Below are positions 57,521-64,000 of a DNA stretch of 64,000 bases, piece after piece. Where the stretch lies: positions 2,524,207 through 2,588,206 of the forward strand of contig NZ_CP031222.1 in NCBI RefSeq assembly GCF_003351745.1, written 5' to 3'. The DNA comes from Aquirhabdus parva. GTDB taxonomy: Bacteria; Pseudomonadota; Gammaproteobacteria; Pseudomonadales; Moraxellaceae. Every line of letters begins with the position of its first letter. Positions within the stretch are counted from its first letter, which is position 1. Below the pieces are notes generated by a model that ran no database searches, was not told the DNA's origin, and saw nothing but the letters and a program-made list of their open reading frames with translations. The position numbers were made by a program, and so were the translations under genes.

Positions 57521-58294
57521 TTATGACTTCGCCTTATAGCTGGTTTGCTTTTGCATCTTCCAGAAGTCGGTGGCATTTTTACCGGACTGTTCGATGCTGA
57601 GCAACAGCGCCTCATAGATCACCATGCAGGCATTCAGCACATCATCCATCGGTTCTTTGAATCCACCAATCGCCCAGCGTGTTGCAAGGTGAGACACATA
57701 GCCAGTCAGTCCCGTCGAGATCAATGATACGAGTGCCATATACTCTTGAGCACGCGGTACCATCAGGGCAATAAACGACTGCGTCATGACATCAAAACGT
57801 TTCACCGCTTTATAGATACTGGCGCCATCATTCTCATGAACCAGAATTGCATCAATGAACAAAATCCGCGTCACACGTTGCTCATCACGCAGCAATTGAA
57901 AGAATGCGGTTAATCCCAACTGAATCATCATGCGTGGGTCTGGTGCTGCTTGCATGACCGCTGTCATGATGCGCTGCTGCAACTCCTCAATGAGACGCAT
58001 ATAAATCGCATCAAAGAGCGCTTCGCTGTTTTTGAAGGACTCATAGAAATAGCGCTCGGTCAGCTTGGCTTCGATGCAAATATCACGCACAGTCACCGAG
58101 AAGAAGCCTTGCGTGCCATAAGCTTGCAGCCCCGCTTCCATTAAACGCTCACGGCGTTCTGCCTGACGCTCTTCCAAGCTCATGCCTTTAAAACTGCGAC
58201 GCTTGGTCGTCGTTGCCGCGGCATTAGCCTCTTTAGCTTCCGTGGATAAATCTGTCACAGTGGTTTGCTCATTTTCTGCAGCAGAATGACTCAT
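57521..58294 (-). CDS. TetR family repressor, probable regulator of the SDR gene and almA
   Basis: This 257-residue regulator has a long polar N-terminal tail of about 45 residues, then a TetR helix-turn-helix domain (RRERLMEAGLQAYGTQGFFSVTVRDICIEAKLTERYFYESFKNSEALFDAIYMRLIEELQQ). The C-terminal ligand domain fits the kind found beside fatty-acid and alkane genes. It is divergent from the SDR gene with 195 bp between the starts, and the only strong dyad there, at 58396-58415, also occurs at almA. The two genes are therefore its likely targets. It converges on the MocR gene with 10 bp between stop codons. Confidence 0.85.
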   Translation of the reverse strand: MSHSAAENEQTTVTDLSTEAKEANAAATTTKRRSFKGMSLEERQAERRERLMEAGLQAYGTQGFFSVTVRDICIEAKLTERYFYESFKNSEALFDAIYMRLIEELQQRIMTAVMQAAPDPRMMIQLGLTAFFQLLRDEQRVTRILFIDAILVHENDGASIYKAVKRFDVMTQSFIALMVPRAQEYMALVSLISTGLTGYVSHLATRWAIGGFKEPMDDVLNACMVIYEALLLSIEQSGKNATDFWKMQKQTSYKAKS

Positions 58295-58395
58295 GCCCGC
58301 ACCTTCTATCGGTAAAGTAGTCCTATTAAAATGGGTTTGATGTTAGACATCATTTTTTAATTGTATCACGCCAATGCAAACAACAAATATTCATA

Positions 58396-58424
58396 TTGAC
58401 AATAGTAGTTGTCAAACTTATAGT
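58396..58424 (+). promoter_or_regulatory. SDR promoter with 20-bp TetR-type operator
   Basis: TTGACA (58396-58401) and TATAGT (58419-58424) are separated by 17 bp, nearly consensus. The dyad with arms TTGACA and TGTCAA (58396-58415) fills the -35 and most of the spacer and has the same 20-bp size as the almA operator. Confidence 0.82.
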
Positions 58425-58489
58425 GGCGACCAGCGATAATAACCGCCGCATACTAAACTTAAGAATCAATACAGACAGGATTTTAAGCT

Positions 58490-59365
58490 ATGAAAAACTT
58501 TAAAGGCAAAGTTGCCGCCATTACCGGCGCAGGCTCAGGTATTGGACAACAACTGGCGGTTCTTCTCGCAAAAGAAGGGTGTAACCTCTCCCTGTCTGAT
58601 GTCAGCGAAGCAGGTCTTGCCGCTACTGTAGAATTGGTTAAGCCATTTAAAATCAATGTTACCACACAAAAAGTTGATGTGTCAGATCAGGCACAAGTTG
58701 CTGCTTGGGCGAAAGAAACCGTTGCAAAACACGGTCAAGTTAACCTCATCTTCAATAATGCAGGCGTTGCCATGGGCAGCACTGTGGAAGGCATGAGCTA
58801 TAAAGACCTCGAGTGGATGATGGACATCAACTTCTGGGGCGTGGTTTACGGCACCAAAGAATTCTTACCACTACTGAAACAAAGTGGGGATGGTCATATT
58901 ATCAATATCTCTAGCCTCTTCGGTCTCACAGCACAGCCAACGCAAAGTGCATACAACGCCAGTAAATTCGCGGTTCGCGGCTTTACCGAATCCTTACGCC
59001 AAGAATTGGACATGCAAAAACTTGGTGTAAGCTCGACCTGTGTACACCCTGGTGGTATCCGCACCAACATCGCAAAATCGGCACGCATGAGCGACAGCTT
59101 GAGCACCCTCGGTATGAATGCGCAAAAGAGCATCAAAGACTTTGACAAAATGCTGCGTATCCTTCCAGAAGAAGCAGCACGTCAAATCCTGAATGCCGTA
59201 CGTCATAATCAACGTCGCTTGCTCATTGGTAACGATGCAAAAATCCTTGATCTGATGCAACGTATCATGCCACAAGGCTATCAAAAGGTATTTGGTACGG
59301 TTACCAAACTCCAAGCGCGCCTGAGTGCCTCGAAAAAAGCGAAAGCAAAAAAACTGTCTTCGTAA
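58490..59365 (+). CDS. SDR family dehydrogenase (SadH-like)
   Basis: This 291-residue short-chain dehydrogenase has TGAGSGIG (residues 14-21), DVSDQAQVAAWAKE, NNAGVAMGSTVEG, the catalytic set SSLFGLTAQPTQSAYNASKFAVRGFTESL, and a basic C-terminal tail (ASKKAKAKKLSS). Homologues occur with AlmA/MymA-type monooxygenases, where they act on long-chain alcohols or ketones; that role here is inference. It shares its operator with almA. A terminator follows at 59395-59425. Confidence 0.87.
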   Translation: MKNFKGKVAAITGAGSGIGQQLAVLLAKEGCNLSLSDVSEAGLAATVELVKPFKINVTTQKVDVSDQAQVAAWAKETVAKHGQVNLIFNNAGVAMGSTVEGMSYKDLEWMMDINFWGVVYGTKEFLPLLKQSGDGHIINISSLFGLTAQPTQSAYNASKFAVRGFTESLRQELDMQKLGVSSTCVHPGGIRTNIAKSARMSDSLSTLGMNAQKSIKDFDKMLRILPEEAARQILNAVRHNQRRLLIGNDAKILDLMQRIMPQGYQKVFGTVTKLQARLSASKKAKAKKLSS

Positions 59366-59394
59366 TATTTGCTCAATAAAAGCACTAAAAACTG

Positions 59395-59425
59395 AATAAA
59401 GCCGAACACTCTGTTCGGCTTTATT
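59395..59425 (+). terminator. Terminator after the SDR gene
   Basis: AATAAAGCCGAAC (59395-59407) and GTTCGGCTTTATT (59413-59425) form a perfect 13-bp stem with a 5-nt loop. Confidence 0.93.
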
Positions 59426-59527
59426 CGTTTATACTAAAACAAGAAGTGGCGATATAAGCCACCATAAGTACCAACGTACTTTTAGCATTGCACCTCATAG
59501 ACCTTTTTACATCAGAGCTGTAAAGCC

Positions 59528-60229
59528 ATGTTAAGACGCATCGCTTTTGTTATCTTTTTCAGCAGTGTTGCGCTCAATTTTGCGTGGCTGGGCTTTATGT
59601 CGTTTGACTGGAAGATCATCCCCGCAGCTCTAATCGCATGGTATCTGGCAGATGCCTTATCGGGGGTAATCCATATGTATATGGATTATCGTCCTTGTAC
59701 GGAAAATGTCGGACTCGGTCAGTTATTTTTTTATGAAGGTTCGCGGGAGTCCGAAGAATACCTCTCAATGCGCCGCGCTGCGATGGCCCGTATCAGCTTC
59801 TTTGAACGCGTCGTCTTTGACTTCAAAAACCATCATCCTCGCCCACTGGCACTCGGTCGTCGTAGCTTTATCTATCAAACCACCTCGATTATGGTCTTTG
59901 TCTTCCCATTGTCGGTACTACTCAATATCGTCTGCTCGTTATGGACATTACCCAGTTGGTTGTTGGTGGGCTTGGATGTCTTGTTGCTGGGGATGATTTT
60001 GACGCAGTATTTCCATGGTACGCTGCATCGTGATGATAATCCATGGATCATCCATGCCATGCGTAAGACTACACTCCTCATGACCCCCACCATGCACGAC
60101 ATCCATCATGCGACTCTGGATCGTGACTTTGCGACCATCAATGGCTGGTCCAACCCTGCCGTTAACATCATCTTTAACTACTTTAAACAACAAGGCAAGA
60201 TGGATCGCTCCGGACTTGAGCCCAACTAG
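59528..60229 (+). CDS. CarF/TMEM189-like membrane desaturase (plasmanylethanolamine desaturase family)
   Basis: This 233-residue membrane protein carries the histidine pattern of the Kua/CarF/TMEM189 family (lipid desaturase domain, PF10520 from memory): LADALSGVIHMYMD (His49, Asp53), FKNHHPRPLA (His102, His103), FHGTLHRDD (His163, His167) and PTMHDIHHATLDRDFATINGWSNP (His190, His193, His194). The last block corresponds well to HHRIHH...TTGWLN of the human enzyme. CarF and TMEM189 form the vinyl-ether bond of plasmalogens with oxygen and a di-metal centre. Hydrophobic helices lie at about 5-22, 28-46, 115-137 and 142-162. Aerobic gammaproteobacteria are not well known plasmalogen makers, so another lipid substrate is possible. 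The gene lies after the SDR terminator and is followed by its own. Confidence 0.83.
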   Translation: MLRRIAFVIFFSSVALNFAWLGFMSFDWKIIPAALIAWYLADALSGVIHMYMDYRPCTENVGLGQLFFYEGSRESEEYLSMRRAAMARISFFERVVFDFKNHHPRPLALGRRSFIYQTTSIMVFVFPLSVLLNIVCSLWTLPSWLLVGLDVLLLGMILTQYFHGTLHRDDNPWIIHAMRKTTLLMTPTMHDIHHATLDRDFATINGWSNPAVNIIFNYFKQQGKMDRSGLEPN

Positions 60230-60260
60230 CGCCAAACCCAAATCCAATCGCCAGATGCAC

Positions 60261-60288
60261 AAAAGCCGAACATTGCTGTTCGGCTTTT
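60261..60288 (+). terminator. Terminator after the CarF-like gene
   Basis: AAAAGCCGAACA (60261-60272) and TGTTCGGCTTTT (60277-60288) form a perfect 12-bp stem with a 4-nt loop. The stem sequence nearly repeats that of the terminator at 59395, 0.9 kb away. Confidence 0.88.
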
Positions 60289-60452
60289 GGCATTCTAACG
60301 TCTAGGTGTAGCGGTTTCCCACCCCAGCCAAGATCCTCGCCTGATGACTCTATAAAATAAAGCCCGCAGAATTAGAATATACGAGTCGGCTCAAGGACTC
60401 GGGGCGAACATTAGAAGCAATACCCCACGAAGTCAAGATAATTCGTCTTCGC

Positions 60453-61694
60453 TTAATGCGTAATATCCGTTGGTTCACGTTGCAGTACCGCCCGCTTGAT
60501 CACGCCCGGCAACAAGATAAAGAAAAATATGCAGAAGATCAGTAGCATCACAAACAGCCCTTGTCCCGCATAGCGGTAGTACAACCATGCCGCAAGCTCA
60601 AGCTCGAGCGCATAACCCGCCATCAAGACCATGCCCACGGCAGCCCCCATGACACCCGCTCCTTGCGGTGATGACGTCATGACAAAGCGATACACCACAG
60701 CAAAGGCAAAGCCCTGTGCAAACGCGAAACAAGTCATACCGAGCGTAATAAACCATGCTGCATGTTCAGGAAAGACAAACACAGGCGCAGTCAATACCAA
60801 TCCCAACGCCACGAAATAAGGGGACCACTGCACGGGACGTGCAATCGGCCAACGATCCGTGACTTTCATCAGCAGCACATTACCCACCACCAGTGCCCCA
60901 ATCACGGGGATTTGGCACAGACCGTACTCCATTGGTGTCATGCCTGCATCTTTGATCAGGATGACGGGTGACAGCCCGATCCAAACGATGAGCGGTACGC
61001 CAAACAGCGACATACAGGCTGCTGCTTTGACAAAGGCAGGCTCGGCCAAGAGCGTACGATAGTCAGTCCAAATCGCTTTAAAGGAAATTGGAGACGCCGG
61101 TTTAGTCTTATCCACGATCATGGTTTCCGGCATATGAAAATAGAGCGCGATAACGCTCAGTACAACGACTACAGCTATAAGCACAAAGCTGACTTGCCAT
61201 GACCAGACCGATACCACGGCCGCACCTAATACAGGTCCTACCAGCGGTGCCAGTAGTGCAACGTTTGCCATCATCGCCATGACTTTCACAGCAGCCTTTT
61301 CTTCAAAGCCTTCCTGAATGGCGGCGTAGCCCACTGCCAAGATATAGCACAGCCCCATGCCCTGCACGATGCGCCACAACATAAACGTTTCGATATTCCA
61401 CGAGAACAGAATAAGCAATAAGGAAAGCGCAAAAACGGCAGCACCAAAGATCATCACAGGACGACGTCCTATCCGATCAGACAAAGGACCCAGTAGCCAA
61501 GTAATCAACGTGCCGCCGATCAGATAAGCCGTAAGTGAACGCGCCACCCACTCAACACCAGCGTGATATTCCCTAATCACGGCAATCATGCCGGGTTGGA
61601 TCATGTCATTGGCGATATATGTACAAAACTCAAAGAGTACAATCGCCAGTGGAAACATCAGCGTTTTGCGATTGAGGGTGGATATTTTTTGCAT
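60453..61694 (-). CDS. mdfA: MdfA/CraA-type multidrug MFS transporter
   Basis: This 413-residue, 12-helix drug-proton antiporter is a clear MdfA homologue. TM1 reads LMFPLAIVLFEFCTYIANDMIQPGMIAVI and keeps the two acidic residues of MdfA (Glu and Asp in EFCTYIANDM), which bind drug cation and proton. The DHA1 motif A is LLGPLSDRIGRRPVMIFG, and GYAAIQEGFEEKAAVKVMAMMANVALLAPLVGPVLGAA matches TM4-5. The Acinetobacter orthologue CraA gives chloramphenicol resistance; substrates here are not known. The gene stands alone between the CarF-like gene and dnaK. Confidence 0.9.
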   Translation of the reverse strand: MQKISTLNRKTLMFPLAIVLFEFCTYIANDMIQPGMIAVIREYHAGVEWVARSLTAYLIGGTLITWLLGPLSDRIGRRPVMIFGAAVFALSLLLILFSWNIETFMLWRIVQGMGLCYILAVGYAAIQEGFEEKAAVKVMAMMANVALLAPLVGPVLGAAVVSVWSWQVSFVLIAVVVVLSVIALYFHMPETMIVDKTKPASPISFKAIWTDYRTLLAEPAFVKAAACMSLFGVPLIVWIGLSPVILIKDAGMTPMEYGLCQIPVIGALVVGNVLLMKVTDRWPIARPVQWSPYFVALGLVLTAPVFVFPEHAAWFITLGMTCFAFAQGFAFAVVYRFVMTSSPQGAGVMGAAVGMVLMAGYALELELAAWLYYRYAGQGLFVMLLIFCIFFFILLPGVIKRAVLQREPTDITH

Positions 61695-61812
61695 GCAGGA
61701 CTTCTAATCATTTTAAGTTTTACTGTTTGGTCGGCATTATAGTCTGTTCAAATTACAGCTTTGTATAAGTCCTATGAAAACACATGAATATTTAATCAGT
61801 ATTCTCTACCAT

Positions 61813-61844
61813 AAAAAAAACGCCCCTCACGGAGCGTTTTTTTT
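61813..61844 (-). terminator. Terminator after dnaK
   Basis: AAAAAAAACGCCCC and GGAGCGTTTTTTTT form a stem with one imperfect pair around TCAC. It follows the minus-strand dnaK by 23 bp, so dnaJ is not co-transcribed with dnaK here. Confidence 0.85.
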
Positions 61845-61867
61845 ATTTCAGTTAAAGAACTTAAGAA

Positions 61868-63784
61868 TTACTTCTTATCTTCTTTCACTTCGGTGAACTC
61901 TGCATCCACAACGCCGTCATCATGCGCATGTCCTGCAGGCGCTTCGCCACCTTGTGGCTGAGCTGCTTCAGCTTCTTGATACACACGTTGCATCAATGGC
62001 ATAGAGACTGCAGACAGTGCTTCGATTTTCGCTTTGATCGCATCGATATCATTGTCTTTGGTCGCTGTTTCTAGTTCATCGATAGCCGCATCGATGGCTT
62101 TTTTCTCATCTTCGGTAACTTTGTCGCCCAAGTCTTTCACTGCTTTTTGAGTGCCGTGAACGAGTTGATCCGCTTCGTTACGCGCTGCAGCCAGATCAAC
62201 AAATTTCTTGTCTTCTTCTGCATTCGCTTCAGCATCACGAATCATTTGTTGGATTTCTTCATCCGACAAACCTGAGTTGGCTTTGATCTGGATACTTTGC
62301 GCTTTGCCAGTACCTTTATCTTTTGCCGACACGTTCAAGATACCGTTCGCATCGATGTCGAAGGTCACTTCGATTTGTGGCAGACCACGTGGTGCTGGTG
62401 GAATGTCGGTCAGATCGAAACGGCCGAGTGACTTGTTCTGCGCAGCCATTTTACGTTCACCTTGGTAAACTTGAATGGTTACTGCAGGCTGGTTGTCATC
62501 CGCAGTCGAGAACACTTGTGATTTCTTGGTTGGAATCATGGTGTTCTTTTCAATGATCGGGGTCAACACACCGCCCATGGTTTCGATACCCAGGGTCAAT
62601 GGGGTCACGTCAAGAAGCAACACGTCTTTCTTGTCGCCTGACAGAACCGCACCTTGAATTGCAGCACCAATTGCCACGGCTTCATCGGGGTTCACGTCTT
62701 TACGTGGCTCTTTGCCGAAGAACTCTTTAACTTTGTCGATCACTTTCGGCATACGGGTTTGACCACCAACCAAAATCACGTCAGCGATGTCGTTTGCAGT
62801 CAAGCCAGCATCTTTCAATGCAATCTTACATGGCTCAATGGTACGTGCGATCAGATCTTCAACCAGACCTTCCAATTTTGCACGGGTGATGGTCACGACC
62901 AAGTGTTTTGGACCGGTTGCATCAGCAGTGATGTAAGGCAAGTTCACTTCAGTGCTTTGTGCTGAAGAGAGTTCGATCTTGGCTTTCTCAGCTGCTTCTT
63001 TCAGACGTTGCAATGCGAGTGGATCATTTTTCAGATTCACACCTTGTTCAGTTTTGAAAGTATCAACCAAGAAGTCGATCAGACGTAAGTCAAAGTCTTC
63101 ACCACCGAGGAATGTATCACCGTTGGTTGCCAATACTTCAAACTGTTGATCGCCATCAACATCAGCAATCTCAATAATCGATACGTCAAAAGTACCACCA
63201 CCCAAGTCATAAATCGCGATTTTACGGTCGCCTTCACGCTTGTCCATACCGAATGCAAGTGCTGCAGCAGTTGGTTCGTTGATAATACGTTTAACATCTA
63301 GACCCGCAATCAGACCTGCGTCTTTAGTTGCTTGGCGCTGTGCATCGTTGAAGTATGCTGGAACGGTAATCACCGCTTCAGTCACTGGCTCGCCTAAGTA
63401 TTCTTCTGCAGTTTTCTTCATCTTTTTCAAGATTTCAGCAGAAACTTGTTGAGGTGCCAATTTTTTACCATTGACATCTACCCATGCGTCGCCGTTTTCA
63501 GCTTGCACGATTTTGTATGGCACCATGCCGATATCTTTTTGAACCACGTCATCGCTATAACGACGACCGATCAAACGTTTGATCGCGAACAAGGTATTTT
63601 TTGGGTTGGTGACCGCTTGGCGTTTTGCGCTTTGACCCACCAGAATTTCTGAATCTTTGTATGCAACGATCGATGGCGTTGTACGTGCGCCTTCAACGTT
63701 ATCAATAACTTTTACTTTGTCGCCTTCCATCACAGCGACACATGAGTTGGTTGTACCTAAGTCAATACCAATAATTCTACCCAC
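61868..63784 (-). CDS. dnaK: Chaperone DnaK (Hsp70)
   Basis: This 638-residue Hsp70 is full length: [22 protein letters not shown], the ATPase blocks [42 protein letters not shown] and [26 protein letters not shown], the linker [18 protein letters not shown], the substrate-binding domain, a helical lid and the C-terminal tail [14 protein letters not shown]. The start is GTG (63784), with AAGGAG 7-8 nt upstream. Its leader carries a strong hairpin and a sigma-32-like promoter. The expected neighbours grpE and dnaJ are not in the window on this side; grpE may lie beyond the right edge. Confidence 0.98.
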   Translation of the reverse strand: MGRIIGIDLGTTNSCVAVMEGDKVKVIDNVEGARTTPSIVAYKDSEILVGQSAKRQAVTNPKNTLFAIKRLIGRRYSDDVVQKDIGMVPYKIVQAENGDAWVDVNGKKLAPQQVSAEILKKMKKTAEEYLGEPVTEAVITVPAYFNDAQRQATKDAGLIAGLDVKRIINEPTAAALAFGMDKREGDRKIAIYDLGGGTFDVSIIEIADVDGDQQFEVLATNGDTFLGGEDFDLRLIDFLVDTFKTEQGVNLKNDPLALQRLKEAAEKAKIELSSAQSTEVNLPYITADATGPKHLVVTITRAKLEGLVEDLIARTIEPCKIALKDAGLTANDIADVILVGGQTRMPKVIDKVKEFFGKEPRKDVNPDEAVAIGAAIQGAVLSGDKKDVLLLDVTPLTLGIETMGGVLTPIIEKNTMIPTKKSQVFSTADDNQPAVTIQVYQGERKMAAQNKSLGRFDLTDIPPAPRGLPQIEVTFDIDANGILNVSAKDKGTGKAQSIQIKANSGLSDEEIQQMIRDAEANAEEDKKFVDLAAARNEADQLVHGTQKAVKDLGDKVTEDEKKAIDAAIDELETATKDNDIDAIKAKIEALSAVSMPLMQRVYQEAEAAQPQGGEAPAGHAHDDGVVDAEFTEVKEDKK

Positions 63785-63813
63785 GTTATTGCTCCTTCTC
63801 TAAAATTGTTTGG

Positions 63814-63847
63814 TTAACAATAGTTAGCCTAGCTAAACCATTGTTAA
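63814..63847 (-). promoter_or_regulatory. dnaK: Hairpin in the dnaK leader
   Basis: TTAACAATAGTTAGC (63814-63828) and GCTAAACCATTGTTAA (63832-63847) form a long stem with one mismatch, one bulge and a 3-nt loop. It ends about 20 nt from the ribosome-binding site. It may affect mRNA stability or be a repressor site; it does not cover the ribosome-binding site itself. Confidence 0.6.
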
Positions 63848-63885
63848 ATTCATTTGTTTGGCAGCAGCGCTGCATGTGCTATTGA

Positions 63886-63913
63886 ATATGCGTCTCTTGC
63901 GTTGTTTTTCAAG
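63886..63913 (-). promoter_or_regulatory. dnaK: Candidate sigma-32 heat-shock promoter of dnaK
   Basis: On the minus strand CTTGAA (63908-63913) is followed after 14 bp by ACGCATAT (63886-63893), matching 6 of 8 positions of the sigma-32 -10 consensus CCCCATnT. Position and spacing suit a heat-shock gene. The rest of the right end (63914-64000) is AT-rich and shows no gene. Confidence 0.65.
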
Positions 63914-64000
63914 GCTAATCAATAAATATTATTAAAAAATTGATTAACTTTAAAAACTTAAACTCATACGACCTGTCACACTTCTCTAGCAAAAACTGAC

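Overview
The window looks like the chromosome of a mesophilic, hydrocarbon-using gammaproteobacterium of the family Moraxellaceae (Acinetobacter or a close relative such as Alkanindiges; inference). The reasons are a near-full-length match, from memory, to the Acinetobacter wax-ester enzyme Acr1, an AlmA-type long-chain alkane monooxygenase, an OmpR/EnvZ pair of the Acinetobacter type, and moderate G+C with AT-rich spacers. The order dapA-bamC-purC is the conserved gammaproteobacterial one. I see no insertion sequence, prophage, integron or CRISPR array.

Layout. 1-4.5 kb: 5' end of ettA, the fatty acyl-CoA reductase gene acr1 behind an AT-rich spacer with a 23-bp repeat array, and tex. 4.8-7.1 kb: ompR-envZ. 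7.2-18.0 kb: a surface-glycan locus of nine genes: two paralogous glycosyltransferase/methyltransferase-like proteins on the plus strand, converging on a seven-gene minus-strand operon (three DUF2827 paralogues, a methyltransferase-GT2 fusion, a DegT sugar aminotransferase, a NeuD-like acyltransferase and a methyltransferase). 18.3-30.8 kb: one gene for a 4,177-residue trimeric autotransporter adhesin whose stalk is about 3,450 residues of serine-rich, almost uncharged 14-residue repeats. The adhesin and the adjoining locus look like one unit, a giant serine-rich fibre with its own glycosylation machinery, and this is the most interesting part of the window. 31.3-35.2 kb: a TPR protein, a lipoprotein, an orphan ParA ATPase, a SirB2-like membrane protein, BolA and an M48 metalloprotease.

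35.4-41.4 kb is housekeeping: tRNA-Gly(GCC), dapA, bamC, purC, tRNA-Ser(CGA), an FKBP lipoprotein, a PF10118-type hydrolase and an unknown conserved protein. 41.4-47.2 kb: a nitronate-monooxygenase-like enzyme, a PPM-type methyltransferase, and an AraC regulator divergent from two tandem fosmidomycin-resistance-type MFS pumps. 47.3-52.6 kb: a TetR-RND permease-adaptor efflux operon with a well placed TetR-type operator.

52.7-60.2 kb is a lipid/hydrocarbon module: almA, a BenE/DUF2917/MocR group, a TetR repressor divergent from an SDR dehydrogenase, and a CarF/TMEM189-like plasmalogen desaturase. almA and the SDR gene share a 20-bp dyad with the same spacing lying over their promoters, and almA also shares an upstream element with the acr1 repeat array. 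This suggests one regulatory circuit for long-chain oxidation and storage-lipid synthesis. The window ends with an MdfA/CraA-type multidrug pump and dnaK, which has a probable sigma-32 promoter and a leader hairpin.
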